A stretch of DNA of 64,000 nt from Saprospiraceae bacterium. Its GTDB lineage: Bacteria > Bacteroidota > Bacteroidia > Chitinophagales > Saprospiraceae. Within the stretch, counting starts at the first letter, position 1. Every line of letters begins with the position of its first letter. A program made the position numbers and the translations under genes. The notes below the pieces were generated by a model that saw only the letters and a list, made by a program, of their open reading frames with translations, was not told the origin of the DNA and searched no databases. Positions 26,148-35,592 of this stretch are shown here, piece after piece. Where the stretch lies: assembly GCA_016710235.1 (NCBI GenBank), contig JADJLG010000001.1, forward strand, positions 124,001 to 188,000, written 5' to 3'.

Positions 26148-26990
26148 TTATTGTATTACAAACCAGAATGAGCCACCATGCTTCTCTACCTGCCTGAGAC
26201 TTTGATTTTCCCAAACTTCGTCGAGCACTCCGGACAACTCTGAATCCTCCGAAACAAAATAATTCGGGAGTATAAATTTATATCTATCAGGGTTGGCCAA
26301 CAAATAAATCGCTAATCCATATTGTTCTGAATAAAATCTATCGCACATAAACTGCGGATAATCATAGGGCAAATAGATGTCATGTAAATGAACCACTACC
26401 CCCTTCTTCAACCTCGGAAGTATTTCCAGAAAAAAAACAGTGCTATCTGAATTCGGCAAAATCCTATGTGAGTTATCAATAAATAAAATATCGTTCTCAT
26501 CCAAAGCATCTGTGATTGAATAAGTCGCAGTCTCCAGAGTTTGTCGAATGACCACATCCGCGAGTGCATCAATCTCTGCTCGAGGTTGTGGATCGATTGA
26601 AATCACTTTACTTTGCAGATTGTTTTTCCGAATACTTTGTCTAACGACTTTCGTAGAATTTCCTGAACCAATTTCCAGATAAACATTAGGTCTGATCAAA
26701 GCCACTAAGCAATACAATGTTACAATATCCAATCCCGGTAAAAATCCATTATTCCAAGCGGGTAATTCCGGATTCGATTCATCTTTCAACACTTTAAATT
26801 CGAAAAAGTGAGTTTTGAACTCCAGACATTGCTCCAATAATCGCTTGTAATCCGATCTCTGAGAATTGATCAATTCATACAATTGAAGATGAGGTGGCAA
26901 ACCATTTCCATATCTTGGTGCAAAATTTACTTTATACTCCAAAAATAAATTCTGATACCTCGAAGACAAAAATTTATATAGTTGTTTCAT
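26148..26990 (-). CDS. Class I SAM-dependent methyltransferase
   Basis: A 280-residue protein with motif I EIGSGNS at 106-112, an acidic residue ending the next strand (VISIDPQPR) and DILFIDNSHRI as the post-II motif. The overall layout fits the Methyltransf_24 group, seen in small-molecule or glycan methylation. The substrate is unknown. No co-directional neighbour lies close enough to suggest an operon. Confidence 0.75.
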   Translation of the reverse strand: MKQLYKFLSSRYQNLFLEYKVNFAPRYGNGLPPHLQLYELINSQRSDYKRLLEQCLEFKTHFFEFKVLKDESNPELPAWNNGFLPGLDIVTLYCLVALIRPNVYLEIGSGNSTKVVRQSIRKNNLQSKVISIDPQPRAEIDALADVVIRQTLETATYSITDALDENDILFIDNSHRILPNSDSTVFFLEILPRLKKGVVVHLHDIYLPYDYPQFMCDRFYSEQYGLAIYLLANPDRYKFILPNYFVSEDSELSGVLDEVWENQSLRQVEKHGGSFWFVIQ

Positions 26991-27512
26991 AAAATCAAAA
27001 TATTTACAAACGAGCTTTATAAGAAATTCTCCTAATACAAACTTGCTTGAGAAAAAATCACTTCTAACATCAGGTAAAAAGAATTTTTTACAATGCTAAA
27101 AAACTGATATCATTTCAGGCTGGAGACATACCCTTTCCAATGTCAATACCAATATAAAAATCCATCAGATCGTAAAAATTTGAATAAGGGATAAACATCC
27201 AAAAATTACAATCTTTTATCATTGAATTTAAAATTGATGTATAAGAAGAACGAATCAGATCCAATTTTGTGCTTCCATAGCTGCGATGATATAGCAGAAA
27301 GATTTTACCTTCTGTAGTATGTAAATACTCATTACGAATATTTATCCTTCCACCAATAAGTAAACACAATCATCAACAAATAGCTAGCCTTTAGACTCCT
27401 CTTATTGAGCCATTTTTACAACAACGATACTGTGTAAAATCAGTAGCTTGCTGAAATTATCATCCTACTATTTCTTCCCCGGAAATAGTATCATATACTC
27501 AGTTTGATATAC
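26991..27512. other. Intergenic stretch, possible tiny decayed frame
   Basis: 520 bases upstream of the methyltransferase and downstream of the EF-G paralogue. An 84-codon minus-strand frame (27115-27369) exists but shows no family signature and no ribosome site; I do not call it. Nothing else is visible. Confidence 0.4.
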
Positions 27513-29642
27513 TTACTCCTCGTGTTCTTTGTGATGTGCCTGGTAATCTTCTATAAGTTTGTGCTGGATATCAGGAGTCACAGAACCATATTCTGCAAAT
27601 TTCATACTAAATTTTGCTTTACCCTGAGTGAGAGACCTTAAAGTTGAAGAATAATTGTGCATTTCAGCCAAAGGCACTCTCGCTTTGATCTTTTGATAAT
27701 GCCCCTCAGAGTCCATCCCCATGATGATTGCCCTCCTGGTTTGGAGATCACCCATGATATCACCCATGGCTGTATCCTGACAGAGGATCTCAAGATCGTA
27801 AACTGGTTCCAGAATCTGAGGCCCTGCCTGATGAAATGCCTCTTTAAAGGCCATCGTACCGGCTATCTGGAAAGCCATATCATTGCTGTCCACAGGGTGC
27901 ATCTTACCGTCAAATACAGAGACTCGAACGTCTGTACAATATGAACCGGTCAGAGGACCTTCCATCATTTTGTTCATCACTCCCTTGTGGATAGCATTGG
28001 AAAATTTTGCATCGATGGATCCACCTACTATACACCAATAAAAGGCCAGTTTTCCACCCCAAGGCAGATCTTCGACACTTTTATTCCTAGTGGTCAAACC
28101 TGCGGGATCCGGCATACCATCGTAGTAGGGTTCTACTCGCATATGCACTTCACCAAACTGACCTGCTCCACCGGATTGCTTTTTGTGGCGATACATCGTA
28201 TCAGCTGCCCTAGTGATGGTCTCAAGATAAGGAATACGTGGTTTAATAAACTCCATAGAAACTCCGTGAAGCTTTTCTATTCGGTACTTGACAAGATCCA
28301 AATGCATTTGGCCCTGGCCATGCAAAATATTCTGTTTTAACCTCTGTGACTGTTCAAGAATCAATGTAGGATCTTCTTCTTGTAAGTCATGTATGTCCTT
28401 CACCAGCTTTTCGAGATCATTTTTATTGGCGGTTTGGAAAGCAGTACGAATTCGGGGTTCCGGAAATGGAATTGGCGATATCTCGACATCCATACCTTTG
28501 GCAGCTAGTGTGTTGTTTGAATGGCTATCTTTCAGTTTTACTACTACGCCCAGATCTCCTGCTATCAATTCTTGTACAGGTTCGCGATTTTTTCCATTGG
28601 AGATAAAAATCTGATTGATCCTCTCTGTGGCTCGATTGCCGACATTGATAAGCTCGTCTCCCGACTTCAAAGTTCCGGAATACACTTTAAAATAAGATAC
28701 CCTTCCAACCTTGGGTTCTGTCATAGTTTTATATATAAAAATCGATGTAGGTCCGGTAGCCTTGATGGATATCTCCCCCTGCTTAGTTTTAGTTGCTGGC
28801 CGATCGTCTGGCGAGGGGCAGACATCATTGATAAATCCCATGATTCTCCCCGTACCCATATTTTTTGTAGCAGATGCACAGAAAACCGGTATGATATCGT
28901 GATGAGCAATGCCCTTGCGGAGACCAAAAGCAAGTTCAATCTCATCCAGAGTGCCTGTTTCAAAATAATGCTCCATCAGAGTATCATCATGCTCTGCAGC
29001 AGCCTCCACGATTGCATTGTGCATCGCTTGTGCTTTTGCTTTCTCGGATTCAGGTATTTCTTTTTTGATTGGTTTTCCACCATCTGGCGAAAAATCATAC
29101 ATCACCATCCGCAAAACGTCAATGATCTGATGAAATCCCAAACCCGCTCCTAAGGGGTACTGGAATGGAATCAACTTGGGTCCAAATCTTGCAGTGGCTT
29201 GCTCCAATGTATTATCAAAATCGGCTTTCTCATGGTCACATTGATTGATCACAATGATTGTCGGAAGGTTGATTTCTTCCAGATATTCCCAGATCAATTC
29301 AGTACCTACTTCAACACCATGTGCAGCATTTAGGACCATTACACCTAAATCTGCAACTTTCATTGAAGAAAGTATCTCTCCTACAAAATCATCAGATCCA
29401 GGAGTATCTATAATATTGATCTTGGAATCCTTCCAACCCACATGCATCAAAGTACTAAAAAGGCTTGACCTCCTCTCTTGCTCAATATCAGTATAGTCTG
29501 ATACCGTATTATTGTTTTCAACGTTTCCTTTTCTGCCTATAGCCTTAGCTTCGTATAACATCGTTTCGGCAAGGGAGGTCTTTCCTGAGTGGCTATGCCC
29601 AAGTAAGACAATATTGCGCAGATGTTTGGGATCTTTTGTCAT
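27513..29642 (-). CDS. Elongation factor G-like translational GTPase (second EF-G)
   Basis: A 709-residue protein. GTPase motifs: G1 GHSHSGKT (15-22), G3 DTPG, and NQCD for the usual NKxD. EF-G domains II-V follow; the fourth domain shows the family's QSGGAGQFGEVHMRV block and the fifth ends with the usual MHNYSSTLRSLTQGKAKFSMKF-type region. The altered G1 (GHSHSGKT) and G4 place it with EF-G-like paralogues and not the main FusA. In Bacteroidota such paralogues may act in ribosome recycling or as alternative translocases; the role here is not known. Transcribed alone. Confidence 0.85.
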   Translation of the reverse strand: MTKDPKHLRNIVLLGHSHSGKTSLAETMLYEAKAIGRKGNVENNNTVSDYTDIEQERRSSLFSTLMHVGWKDSKINIIDTPGSDDFVGEILSSMKVADLGVMVLNAAHGVEVGTELIWEYLEEINLPTIIVINQCDHEKADFDNTLEQATARFGPKLIPFQYPLGAGLGFHQIIDVLRMVMYDFSPDGGKPIKKEIPESEKAKAQAMHNAIVEAAAEHDDTLMEHYFETGTLDEIELAFGLRKGIAHHDIIPVFCASATKNMGTGRIMGFINDVCPSPDDRPATKTKQGEISIKATGPTSIFIYKTMTEPKVGRVSYFKVYSGTLKSGDELINVGNRATERINQIFISNGKNREPVQELIAGDLGVVVKLKDSHSNNTLAAKGMDVEISPIPFPEPRIRTAFQTANKNDLEKLVKDIHDLQEEDPTLILEQSQRLKQNILHGQGQMHLDLVKYRIEKLHGVSMEFIKPRIPYLETITRAADTMYRHKKQSGGAGQFGEVHMRVEPYYDGMPDPAGLTTRNKSVEDLPWGGKLAFYWCIVGGSIDAKFSNAIHKGVMNKMMEGPLTGSYCTDVRVSVFDGKMHPVDSNDMAFQIAGTMAFKEAFHQAGPQILEPVYDLEILCQDTAMGDIMGDLQTRRAIIMGMDSEGHYQKIKARVPLAEMHNYSSTLRSLTQGKAKFSMKFAEYGSVTPDIQHKLIEDYQAHHKEHEE

Positions 29643-29955
29643 AATAATTTCGTTTTTTGCTGAGGCTTTAAGGTATGGCGAATTCTACAGCCTCCCAAAG
29701 TTCAATGGATTTTTTTTCAAATCATCGGCAATATTTTTCATTTCTTCAAATCTCACTCTTCTCCTATCAACAGCTTCGCTTCCAAAAACCATGCTTAGAA
29801 TTGACGGATCAATATATCAACGCATTTTAATCCTTCATGGAGATAAATTTACCATAGGCACTGCTGCATCGCCTTTTTTGCAAAAAAAACGAAGACCGGA
29901 TTGACTGGATTTGGCATGTAACACCGTAATTTGGCAAATTATTTTCAATTAAAAA
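29643..29955. other. Divergent intergenic region
   Basis: Lies between the EF-G paralogue (minus) and the SAM-hydrolase-like gene (plus) and must contain both promoters. I could not pick out an unambiguous TTTG/TAnnTTTG pair. No gene is visible. Confidence 0.4.
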
Positions 29956-30744
29956 ATGACTCAATCCGGCCATCAACCGACAATCATTACCTGGACCAGC
30001 AATCTGGGTAATCAAAATATTCAATTGGCCATTTGGAAAGCCAGGATTTTGAAATCGCTCCCTACTGCCATTCAGGAAGATATTTATCACAACTTGAATG
30101 ATGGCGACTTGATGCAAGCAGCTTATATTTTTCAAAACGTATTTACCAATTTTCCGGAAGGCAGCTGCCATATCATCTGGTTGGAAGATGCAAACCGAGA
30201 GCCGGCCATCTTAATGGGTAAGTTTTTGTCACATTATATTATTTGTCAGGATAGCGGACTTTTGGATTTGATCTCAGGTGATCAAAAACCGGATTTTATT
30301 CTCAAGCTAAGTGAAGACAGCAATATGTTCACGGATTCTGTAACACGTGCCATCCATGCTATTGAAAGAAACGAATGGGGCGTTGGATCTGAATTTCCAC
30401 AGGCAGATGAACGAGAGGTTAAACTAGCTCTCAAACCTTTGTTTGCACAGGAAAGATTCAGTTGCAGAATTTTTTTTATTGATAAATTTTATCATGCCTG
30501 GACCAATCTACATCGGGACTTCTTTTTCAAGCATTTTATTGACAAGCAAATTGAAATATTTATTCCTCAGAAAGAGTCCATTATGGCCGGTCCTTCAGAA
30601 TTCAAAAGCAAAAGCGATTTGAACAGTAAATATTTTTTTAATGATTCGGGATACCTCTGTTTTTTACTCCCTGAAAAAATGAGACATTCTGATGACATTT
30701 CGCACATCTCTCACATTTCGATCACTGTACAACAGGGCTCATGA
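29956..30744 (+). CDS. SAM hydroxide adenosyltransferase (DUF62)-like protein with altered N-terminal motif
   Basis: A 262-residue protein that follows the layout of SAM hydrolases/chlorinases: an N-terminal TSxLG strand-loop, a KARILKSLPTAIQEDIYHNL block (family: KG.I....P.a.ivDit), DLMQAAYIFQNVFTNFPEGSCHI, and a D-SGLLDLI block. The usual Asp of TSDLG/TDFG is Asn (TSNLG) and the following residues are much diverged, so activity is doubtful. The family normally hydrolyses SAM to adenosine and methionine. The stop overlaps the next gene by four bases. Confidence 0.65.
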   Translation: MTQSGHQPTIITWTSNLGNQNIQLAIWKARILKSLPTAIQEDIYHNLNDGDLMQAAYIFQNVFTNFPEGSCHIIWLEDANREPAILMGKFLSHYIICQDSGLLDLISGDQKPDFILKLSEDSNMFTDSVTRAIHAIERNEWGVGSEFPQADEREVKLALKPLFAQERFSCRIFFIDKFYHAWTNLHRDFFFKHFIDKQIEIFIPQKESIMAGPSEFKSKSDLNSKYFFNDSGYLCFLLPEKMRHSDDISHISHISITVQQGS

Positions 30745-31037
30745 TAAGAAGACTCGTCAGGATGAAATTTTCTGTGGAAAGCATCCACTTGTTCCGTACC
30801 CTTTTTGAAGAAACAAAATCGCATATTTTAGCATTTGAAGGCTGTATAGAATTGGATTTGCTGGCTGATGCGGACGAACCACTTTGCCTATGTACATGGA
30901 GCACATGGCAGAACGCCGAGGCTCTGGAAAAATACAGGCAGTCGGACTTGTTTCGCAGCACCTGGTCTAAAACCAAGCCTCTTTTTACTGAGAAAGCATC
31001 AGCCTGGACTTTTGACATCATCACCTCTTCAAACTAA
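30741..31037 (+). CDS. Antibiotic biosynthesis monooxygenase (ABM)-like protein
   Basis: A 98-residue ferredoxin-like protein: LVRMKFSVESIHLFRTLFEE, FEGCIELDLLADADE, WSTWQNAEALEKYRQSDLF, a layout typical of the ABM/YgiN family of small cofactor-free oxygenases. It overlaps the upstream stop (ATGA), so the two are co-translated. The substrate is unknown; many members are housekeeping quinol or aldehyde oxidases. Confidence 0.75.
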   Translation: MIRRLVRMKFSVESIHLFRTLFEETKSHILAFEGCIELDLLADADEPLCLCTWSTWQNAEALEKYRQSDLFRSTWSKTKPLFTEKASAWTFDIITSSN

Positions 31038-31172
31038 CGTATAATTTGAAGCGTGTATTCTAGTACAATATTTGACCCCTCATGCAATTGGTGTAGATTT
31101 CAAAAGAAAATGCATCTTTAAATGTTGTTTTTTCATATATAAAAAAGAACAATATCTTTACCTTTGGGCCTT

Positions 31173-32018
31173 ATGTCCAAAGTCAATACAGAGCAAAATT
31201 CAGGGTACTTTTCCTATGTACTCACCTTGGCTATGGTCTTATTCCTCGTAGGAATCAGCCTTTTGTTTTGGCTTCAGACCTCTCAAATCAATAGTCGCCT
31301 GTCTGGAAAATCTCCCGACATCATTGAATTGTCGAGGAATTATCCTGCTGATAGTTTAAAGTTGCTGCAGTCTTGGCTTCAAGCCCGATCTGACGTAAGC
31401 TCCGGCAGTATTCAGTTTGTGGGCAAAGAGAAAGCGCTTCGGGAGATGTCAGCAGAGTTGCCACCGGAACTTATCGAAGCAGGAGAAAATCCTTTCCTGG
31501 ATTTGCTTTTGTATCAATCTGTATCGCCGGAAGCTTCCGCAAAAATCAAAAAAGATATCAATGAGCATTTTGGTCATTCTACATGGTGGACCAATATCTC
31601 TCCTTCTGACAGCCTTCCTGCCAGCAGTGGCGAGCTCCTGGGAAAATTGAGTCGAATTGGATTTCTCTCTTTTATCTTATTTGGATTGATTTGTGGATTG
31701 ATCATGTGGTATCTCAGTGGAGTATACGTCAAGGATCGTTCGCAGGTTATCACAGCACTGGTGAACATGGGTGCACAGAGAGAAACAATTTTGTCACCCT
31801 ACCGGAAAAGATCACTTATTTTTGGGCTGGCAAGTGCTTTGATCGCCATTGGTTGCATTGGGCTCATTTTACTTGTACTTACTACAACTTTCAAGTGGTT
31901 CAGTGAACTTTTTGAGTTAAACAATTTTTTTATAACTCTATTCGTCTTACTGCTTGCGGGTCCTGTCATTCATAGTTTTTTTGTAAAACTGCATATTCTA
32001 AAATTCATTCAAACATAA
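31173..32018 (+). CDS. ftsX: Cell division protein FtsX-like permease
   Basis: About 281 residues from the ATG at 31173, preferred over an in-frame TTG three codons earlier. It has one N-terminal transmembrane helix (VLTLAMVLFLVGISLLFWL), a roughly 120-residue periplasmic domain containing FVGKEKALREMSAELP and ENPFLDLL (typical FtsX signatures), then three more helices. FtsX partners the FtsE ATPase and activates cell-wall hydrolases at the septum; ftsE is not adjacent. It heads a run ftsX - DUF3098 - uppP - truB that I recognise as common in Bacteroidota. Confidence 0.85.
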   Translation: MSKVNTEQNSGYFSYVLTLAMVLFLVGISLLFWLQTSQINSRLSGKSPDIIELSRNYPADSLKLLQSWLQARSDVSSGSIQFVGKEKALREMSAELPPELIEAGENPFLDLLLYQSVSPEASAKIKKDINEHFGHSTWWTNISPSDSLPASSGELLGKLSRIGFLSFILFGLICGLIMWYLSGVYVKDRSQVITALVNMGAQRETILSPYRKRSLIFGLASALIAIGCIGLILLVLTTTFKWFSELFELNNFFITLFVLLLAGPVIHSFFVKLHILKFIQT

Positions 32019-32027
32019 TCATTCATT

Positions 32028-32366
32028 ATGTCCCAATCAAAATCCAAGAAAGCAAACACGCCTTCCCAGCCTGTCTCCGGAAACAAACCGGCGGATTGGA
32101 AACACGAAAGTTCATTCAGTCCAAATGTGCATACACATCCTGTCATGACCTATGGGAAAAAACAGTTTATGTATGTTTTTATCGGTTTAGGTTTAATCGC
32201 CTTAGGAATGATCCTCATGTCAGGAGGCTGGATGCCTTCACCAGATGTGTGGGATGAGTCGATCATCTATAGCGCCAGACGTACTGTCTTAGCACCGATA
32301 TTCATTTTGGCAGGTTTGATCGTACAGATTTATGCAATTCTTTCGGTAAAGTCAAAAGATGAGTGA
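32028..32366 (+). CDS. DUF3098 family membrane protein
   Basis: A 112-residue protein with a polar, proline-rich N-terminus and two helices (FMYVFIGLGLIALGMILMSGG and APIFILAGLIVQIYAIL), the standard DUF3098 layout. It starts 9 bases after ftsX and overlaps the uppP start by 8 bases. Function unknown; the constant position between ftsX and uppP points to envelope biogenesis. Confidence 0.8.
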   Translation: MSQSKSKKANTPSQPVSGNKPADWKHESSFSPNVHTHPVMTYGKKQFMYVFIGLGLIALGMILMSGGWMPSPDVWDESIIYSARRTVLAPIFILAGLIVQIYAILSVKSKDE

Positions 32367-33165
32367 TATTGTCCAGATGATTATTCTGGGAGTCGTCCAA
32401 GGATTGACCGAATTTTTACCGGTTAGTAGTAGCGGCCATTTAGAATTGAGCAAGTACTTTCTGGGATCCCATTTTGAAGGTGGGGATAATTTGATGGTAA
32501 CCGTTATCCTTCATATTGCTACAGCTTGTTCGACTTGTGTAGTATTCCGCAAAGAAATAGCCAAACTCATTGCAGGACTCTTTGACCGATCCGGAGGAGC
32601 CGAATCCAGAGCATATATTTATAAAATTGTGATATCAATGATCCCTGCTGCATTTGTTGGATTCTTTTTTGAAGATGCTATTGATGTTCTTTTTGAAGGG
32701 AAATACGTCTTTGTAGCGTTGATGCTACTGGTCACAGCAGCACTTCTGTCAGCAGTGCATTTTGCTAAAAAATCTGATGGACCACTAAGCTATACCAAAG
32801 CTTTCATCATAGGAGTGGCTCAAGCTATTGCCATCACTCCGGGCATTTCCCGATCCGGAAGTACCATTGCAACGAGCTTGCTGTTGAATGTATCAAGAGC
32901 TGAGGCAGCAAGATTTTCCTTTTTAATGGTTGTTCCCTTAATTTTCGGGAAAGTTGCTAAAGATCTATTGTTTGGAATGCCAAGTCTAAATGGACTAAAT
33001 ATTACAGCTTTACTGGCAGGTTCTGTAGCCGCGTTTATTAGTGGAATTTTTGCATGTAAATGGATGGTGAGTCTTGTCAGTAAAGTTCGATTGTTGCATT
33101 TTGCAGTTTATTGCACCATTGTAAGTATTTCATTTCTCATATATTACTACACCCATCAAGCTTAA
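32359..33165 (+). CDS. uppP: Undecaprenyl-diphosphatase (BacA/UppP)
   Basis: A 268-residue membrane protein with both catalytic motifs: GLTEFLPVSSSGH (Glu18, Ser23-25, His27) and PGISRSGST near residue 157. It removes a phosphate from undecaprenyl diphosphate, recycling the lipid carrier for peptidoglycan and O-antigen, and confers bacitracin resistance. About eight membrane segments are visible. Its start lies inside the DUF3098 gene. Confidence 0.95.
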   Translation: MSDIVQMIILGVVQGLTEFLPVSSSGHLELSKYFLGSHFEGGDNLMVTVILHIATACSTCVVFRKEIAKLIAGLFDRSGGAESRAYIYKIVISMIPAAFVGFFFEDAIDVLFEGKYVFVALMLLVTAALLSAVHFAKKSDGPLSYTKAFIIGVAQAIAITPGISRSGSTIATSLLLNVSRAEAARFSFLMVVPLIFGKVAKDLLFGMPSLNGLNITALLAGSVAAFISGIFACKWMVSLVSKVRLLHFAVYCTIVSISFLIYYYTHQA

Positions 33166-33169
33166 AGCA

Positions 33170-33880
33170 TTGTTTCTTAACGAGCAAAATCTTCCCGACT
33201 CTTTGCCAGAAGAAGGCTTTGTTATTCTGATTGACAAACCTCTGGGGTTTACTTCATTTCAGGTCGTTGCCGGAGTGCGGAAAGCTCTTTCTACACGATT
33301 TCAAAGTAAAATCAAAATCGGACATGCAGGGACCCTAGATCCACTGGCCAGTGGATTGCTCATTCTTTGCACAGGCAAAATGACCAAGCAAATCCAACAA
33401 TACCAAGGAGCAGACAAAATCTATGAAGGCAGCTTTGCACTGGGGGCTTCAAGACCCAGCTACGATATGGAAACGGAGATTGACCAAAACTTTTCCATTT
33501 CTGAACTAAAAACCGAAGCGCTATTTAGAACACGAGACAGTTTCATGGGTCTTCAAATGATCTCACCTCCGGTCCATTCGGCTATAAAAATAGACGGTAA
33601 ACGAGCATACCACTATGCCAGAAAAGATCAGATCAGTGACTTACCTCCAAGACCGATGCATATCCATGATTTCGATATTGATTGCAACGCATTCCCTGAA
33701 ATCCGATTCAGAATCCACTGCACCAAAGGGACTTACATCAGATCCATTGCACACGAATTCGGCAAAAGGTTAGAGAATGGAGCCTATCTCAGTTCTTTGG
33801 TCCGAACCCAGATCGGCAATTTCAGATTAACAAACGCCTGGACTTACAATCAACTTATCGACAGACTTCGGCAATCGTGA
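33170..33880 (+). CDS. truB: tRNA pseudouridine(55) synthase TruB
   Basis: A 236-residue protein with the TruB catalytic block GHAGTLDPLASGLL (Asp57), the IDKPLGFTSF entry motif and GTYIRSIAHEFG near residue 190. It isomerises U55 in the T-loop of most tRNAs. The frame has no ATG at its start: TTG at 33170, five bases after the uppP stop, is the most likely initiation codon. The length agrees with bacterial TruB forms lacking an extended PUA tail. Confidence 0.93.
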   Translation: MFLNEQNLPDSLPEEGFVILIDKPLGFTSFQVVAGVRKALSTRFQSKIKIGHAGTLDPLASGLLILCTGKMTKQIQQYQGADKIYEGSFALGASRPSYDMETEIDQNFSISELKTEALFRTRDSFMGLQMISPPVHSAIKIDGKRAYHYARKDQISDLPPRPMHIHDFDIDCNAFPEIRFRIHCTKGTYIRSIAHEFGKRLENGAYLSSLVRTQIGNFRLTNAWTYNQLIDRLRQS

Positions 33881-33925
33881 CAACGATCAGAGAAATGATT
33901 CGTTATATGTTCATATTTTCGCCCC

Positions 33926-34849
33926 ATGTCTGTAAAAATAGATCGACTTACCAAATTATTCGGATCGCAAATCGCTGTCAATGAGGTCAGTTTTCAGGTA
34001 GCCAAAGGAGAGATTGTGGGTTTCCTTGGACCAAATGGCGCAGGAAAGACGACCACGATGAAAATGCTTACTTGCTACCTCAAACCCAGTTCAGGAACAG
34101 CTGAAGTCTGCGGCTACTCAATTCTCAACCAACCGATAGAAGTAAAACGCCAAATCGGGTATCTGCCGGAACACAATCCCTTATACAAAGATATGTTCGT
34201 CGTCGAATACCTCACAGGTATGGCAAGAATGTATGGCATTCAAAAACCGATGAAACGGGCAAGTGAGCTCATTGGAATGACAGGACTTAGCCCTGAAATG
34301 AATAAAAGCATTGGTGCACTTTCTAAAGGATATAGGCAGAGAATCGGTTTGGCACAAGCTCTTCTCCATGATCCACAAGTGCTGATTTTGGATGAACCTA
34401 CCAGTGGCTTGGATCCCAACCAGCTGATTGACATTCGAAAACTGATACGCGAGATAGGCAAAGAGAAATCACTGATTTTTTCGACACACATAATGCAAGA
34501 AGTTCAAGCACTCTGCGATCGTGTTGTAATCATCAATAAAGGTATGATCGCTGCTGACCAATCCATAGCATCACTTCAGGAAACGTCGTTTGGACATTCT
34601 TTGATGAATATAGAATTCAGCTCCCCGGTTTCAGAATCAACCTTGAAAAAACTACCGGGAGTATTTGCTTTAAAAAATAACGGACTTAATCGATTTGAAC
34701 TTCAGGTAAAAGATCCTGATGCAGTTGCAGATAAAATTTTTCAGTTTGCCATCGATCAAGGCACCACTATTAGAGAATTGGTGAAAGAAAAACATAGTGT
34801 GGAAGAAATTTTTACAACTTTGACAGGTCAACAAAAATATTCTGCATAA
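33926..34849 (+). CDS. gldA: GldA-type ABC transporter ATP-binding protein
   Basis: A 307-residue ATPase: Walker A GPNGAGKT (35-42), signature LSKGYRQRIGLA, Walker B VLILDEPTSGLD, STHIMQE switch. GldA pairs with GldF and GldG in the gliding-motility ABC transporter of Flavobacterium. The same set is kept in many non-gliding Bacteroidota, so motility is not proved. The next gene starts 9 bases after its stop. Confidence 0.9.
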   Translation: MSVKIDRLTKLFGSQIAVNEVSFQVAKGEIVGFLGPNGAGKTTTMKMLTCYLKPSSGTAEVCGYSILNQPIEVKRQIGYLPEHNPLYKDMFVVEYLTGMARMYGIQKPMKRASELIGMTGLSPEMNKSIGALSKGYRQRIGLAQALLHDPQVLILDEPTSGLDPNQLIDIRKLIREIGKEKSLIFSTHIMQEVQALCDRVVIINKGMIAADQSIASLQETSFGHSLMNIEFSSPVSESTLKKLPGVFALKNNGLNRFELQVKDPDAVADKIFQFAIDQGTTIRELVKEKHSVEEIFTTLTGQQKYSA

Positions 34850-34858
34850 TCAGTTGAG

Positions 34859-35590
34859 ATGAAAGAAATATTTTTTAAAGAAATAAGAGGATTTTTTAGC
34901 TCTCTGATCGGCTATCTGGTGATTGGACTTTTCATCATCATTCTCGGACTGATGATGTGGGTCTTCCCTGACAGCAGTCTTCTGGAATACAATTTTGCAT
35001 CCTTAGATCAACTTTTTTATTTAGCACCCATCATCTTTCTGTTTCTTATACCGGCTATAACGATGCGTTCGCTTTCAGAAGAAATGTCACAGGGAACTAT
35101 CGAAATTTTAATCACCAAACCATTTACAGAAACGGATATTGTTTTAGGCAAATTTTTTGCATGTGTTACTTTAGTAATCATTGCATTAGTGCCTACACTG
35201 ATCTATTATATATCCATTTATAGATTGGGTTCCCCTGTTGGCAATATTGATACGGGCTCAGTTTTAGGTTCTTACATCGGTTTATTGTTTCTTGCCGGTG
35301 CGTTTGTCTCAATTGGACTATTCAGTAGCTCTCTTACAAAAAACCAGATCGTTTCATTTTTATTCTCCATATTTCTGAGTTATCTGTTTTTCTATGCTTT
35401 TTTTATGTTATCTAAATTGCCGATTTTTTTTGGAAAAACAGATGATATCATACAACAGATTGGATTGGAGGACCATTATACCAAAATGTCAAGAGGAGTA
35501 GTTGACACCAGAGAATTGATATATTTTTTAACATTCATTGGATTTTTTCTTTGGATGACCATTCAACAACTCAAAAGCAGAAAGTTCTGA
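34859..35590 (+). CDS. gldF: GldF-type ABC transporter permease
   Basis: A 243-residue ABC-2 type permease with six hydrophobic segments and the conserved block AITMRSLSEEMSQGTIEILITKP between the first pair. It forms the membrane part of the GldA-GldF-GldG transporter. gldG begins two bases after its stop. Confidence 0.9.
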   Translation: MKEIFFKEIRGFFSSLIGYLVIGLFIIILGLMMWVFPDSSLLEYNFASLDQLFYLAPIIFLFLIPAITMRSLSEEMSQGTIEILITKPFTETDIVLGKFFACVTLVIIALVPTLIYYISIYRLGSPVGNIDTGSVLGSYIGLLFLAGAFVSIGLFSSSLTKNQIVSFLFSIFLSYLFFYAFFMLSKLPIFFGKTDDIIQQIGLEDHYTKMSRGVVDTRELIYFLTFIGFFLWMTIQQLKSRKF

Positions 35591-35592
35591 TC

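Noticed and set aside
27115..27369. 84-codon minus-strand frame
   Set aside because: No recognisable family, no clear start signal, isolated in an AT-rich gap.
28521..29153. 210-codon plus-strand frame opposite the EF-G paralogue
   Set aside because: It is wholly antisense to a well-conserved GTPase gene and carries no family signal.
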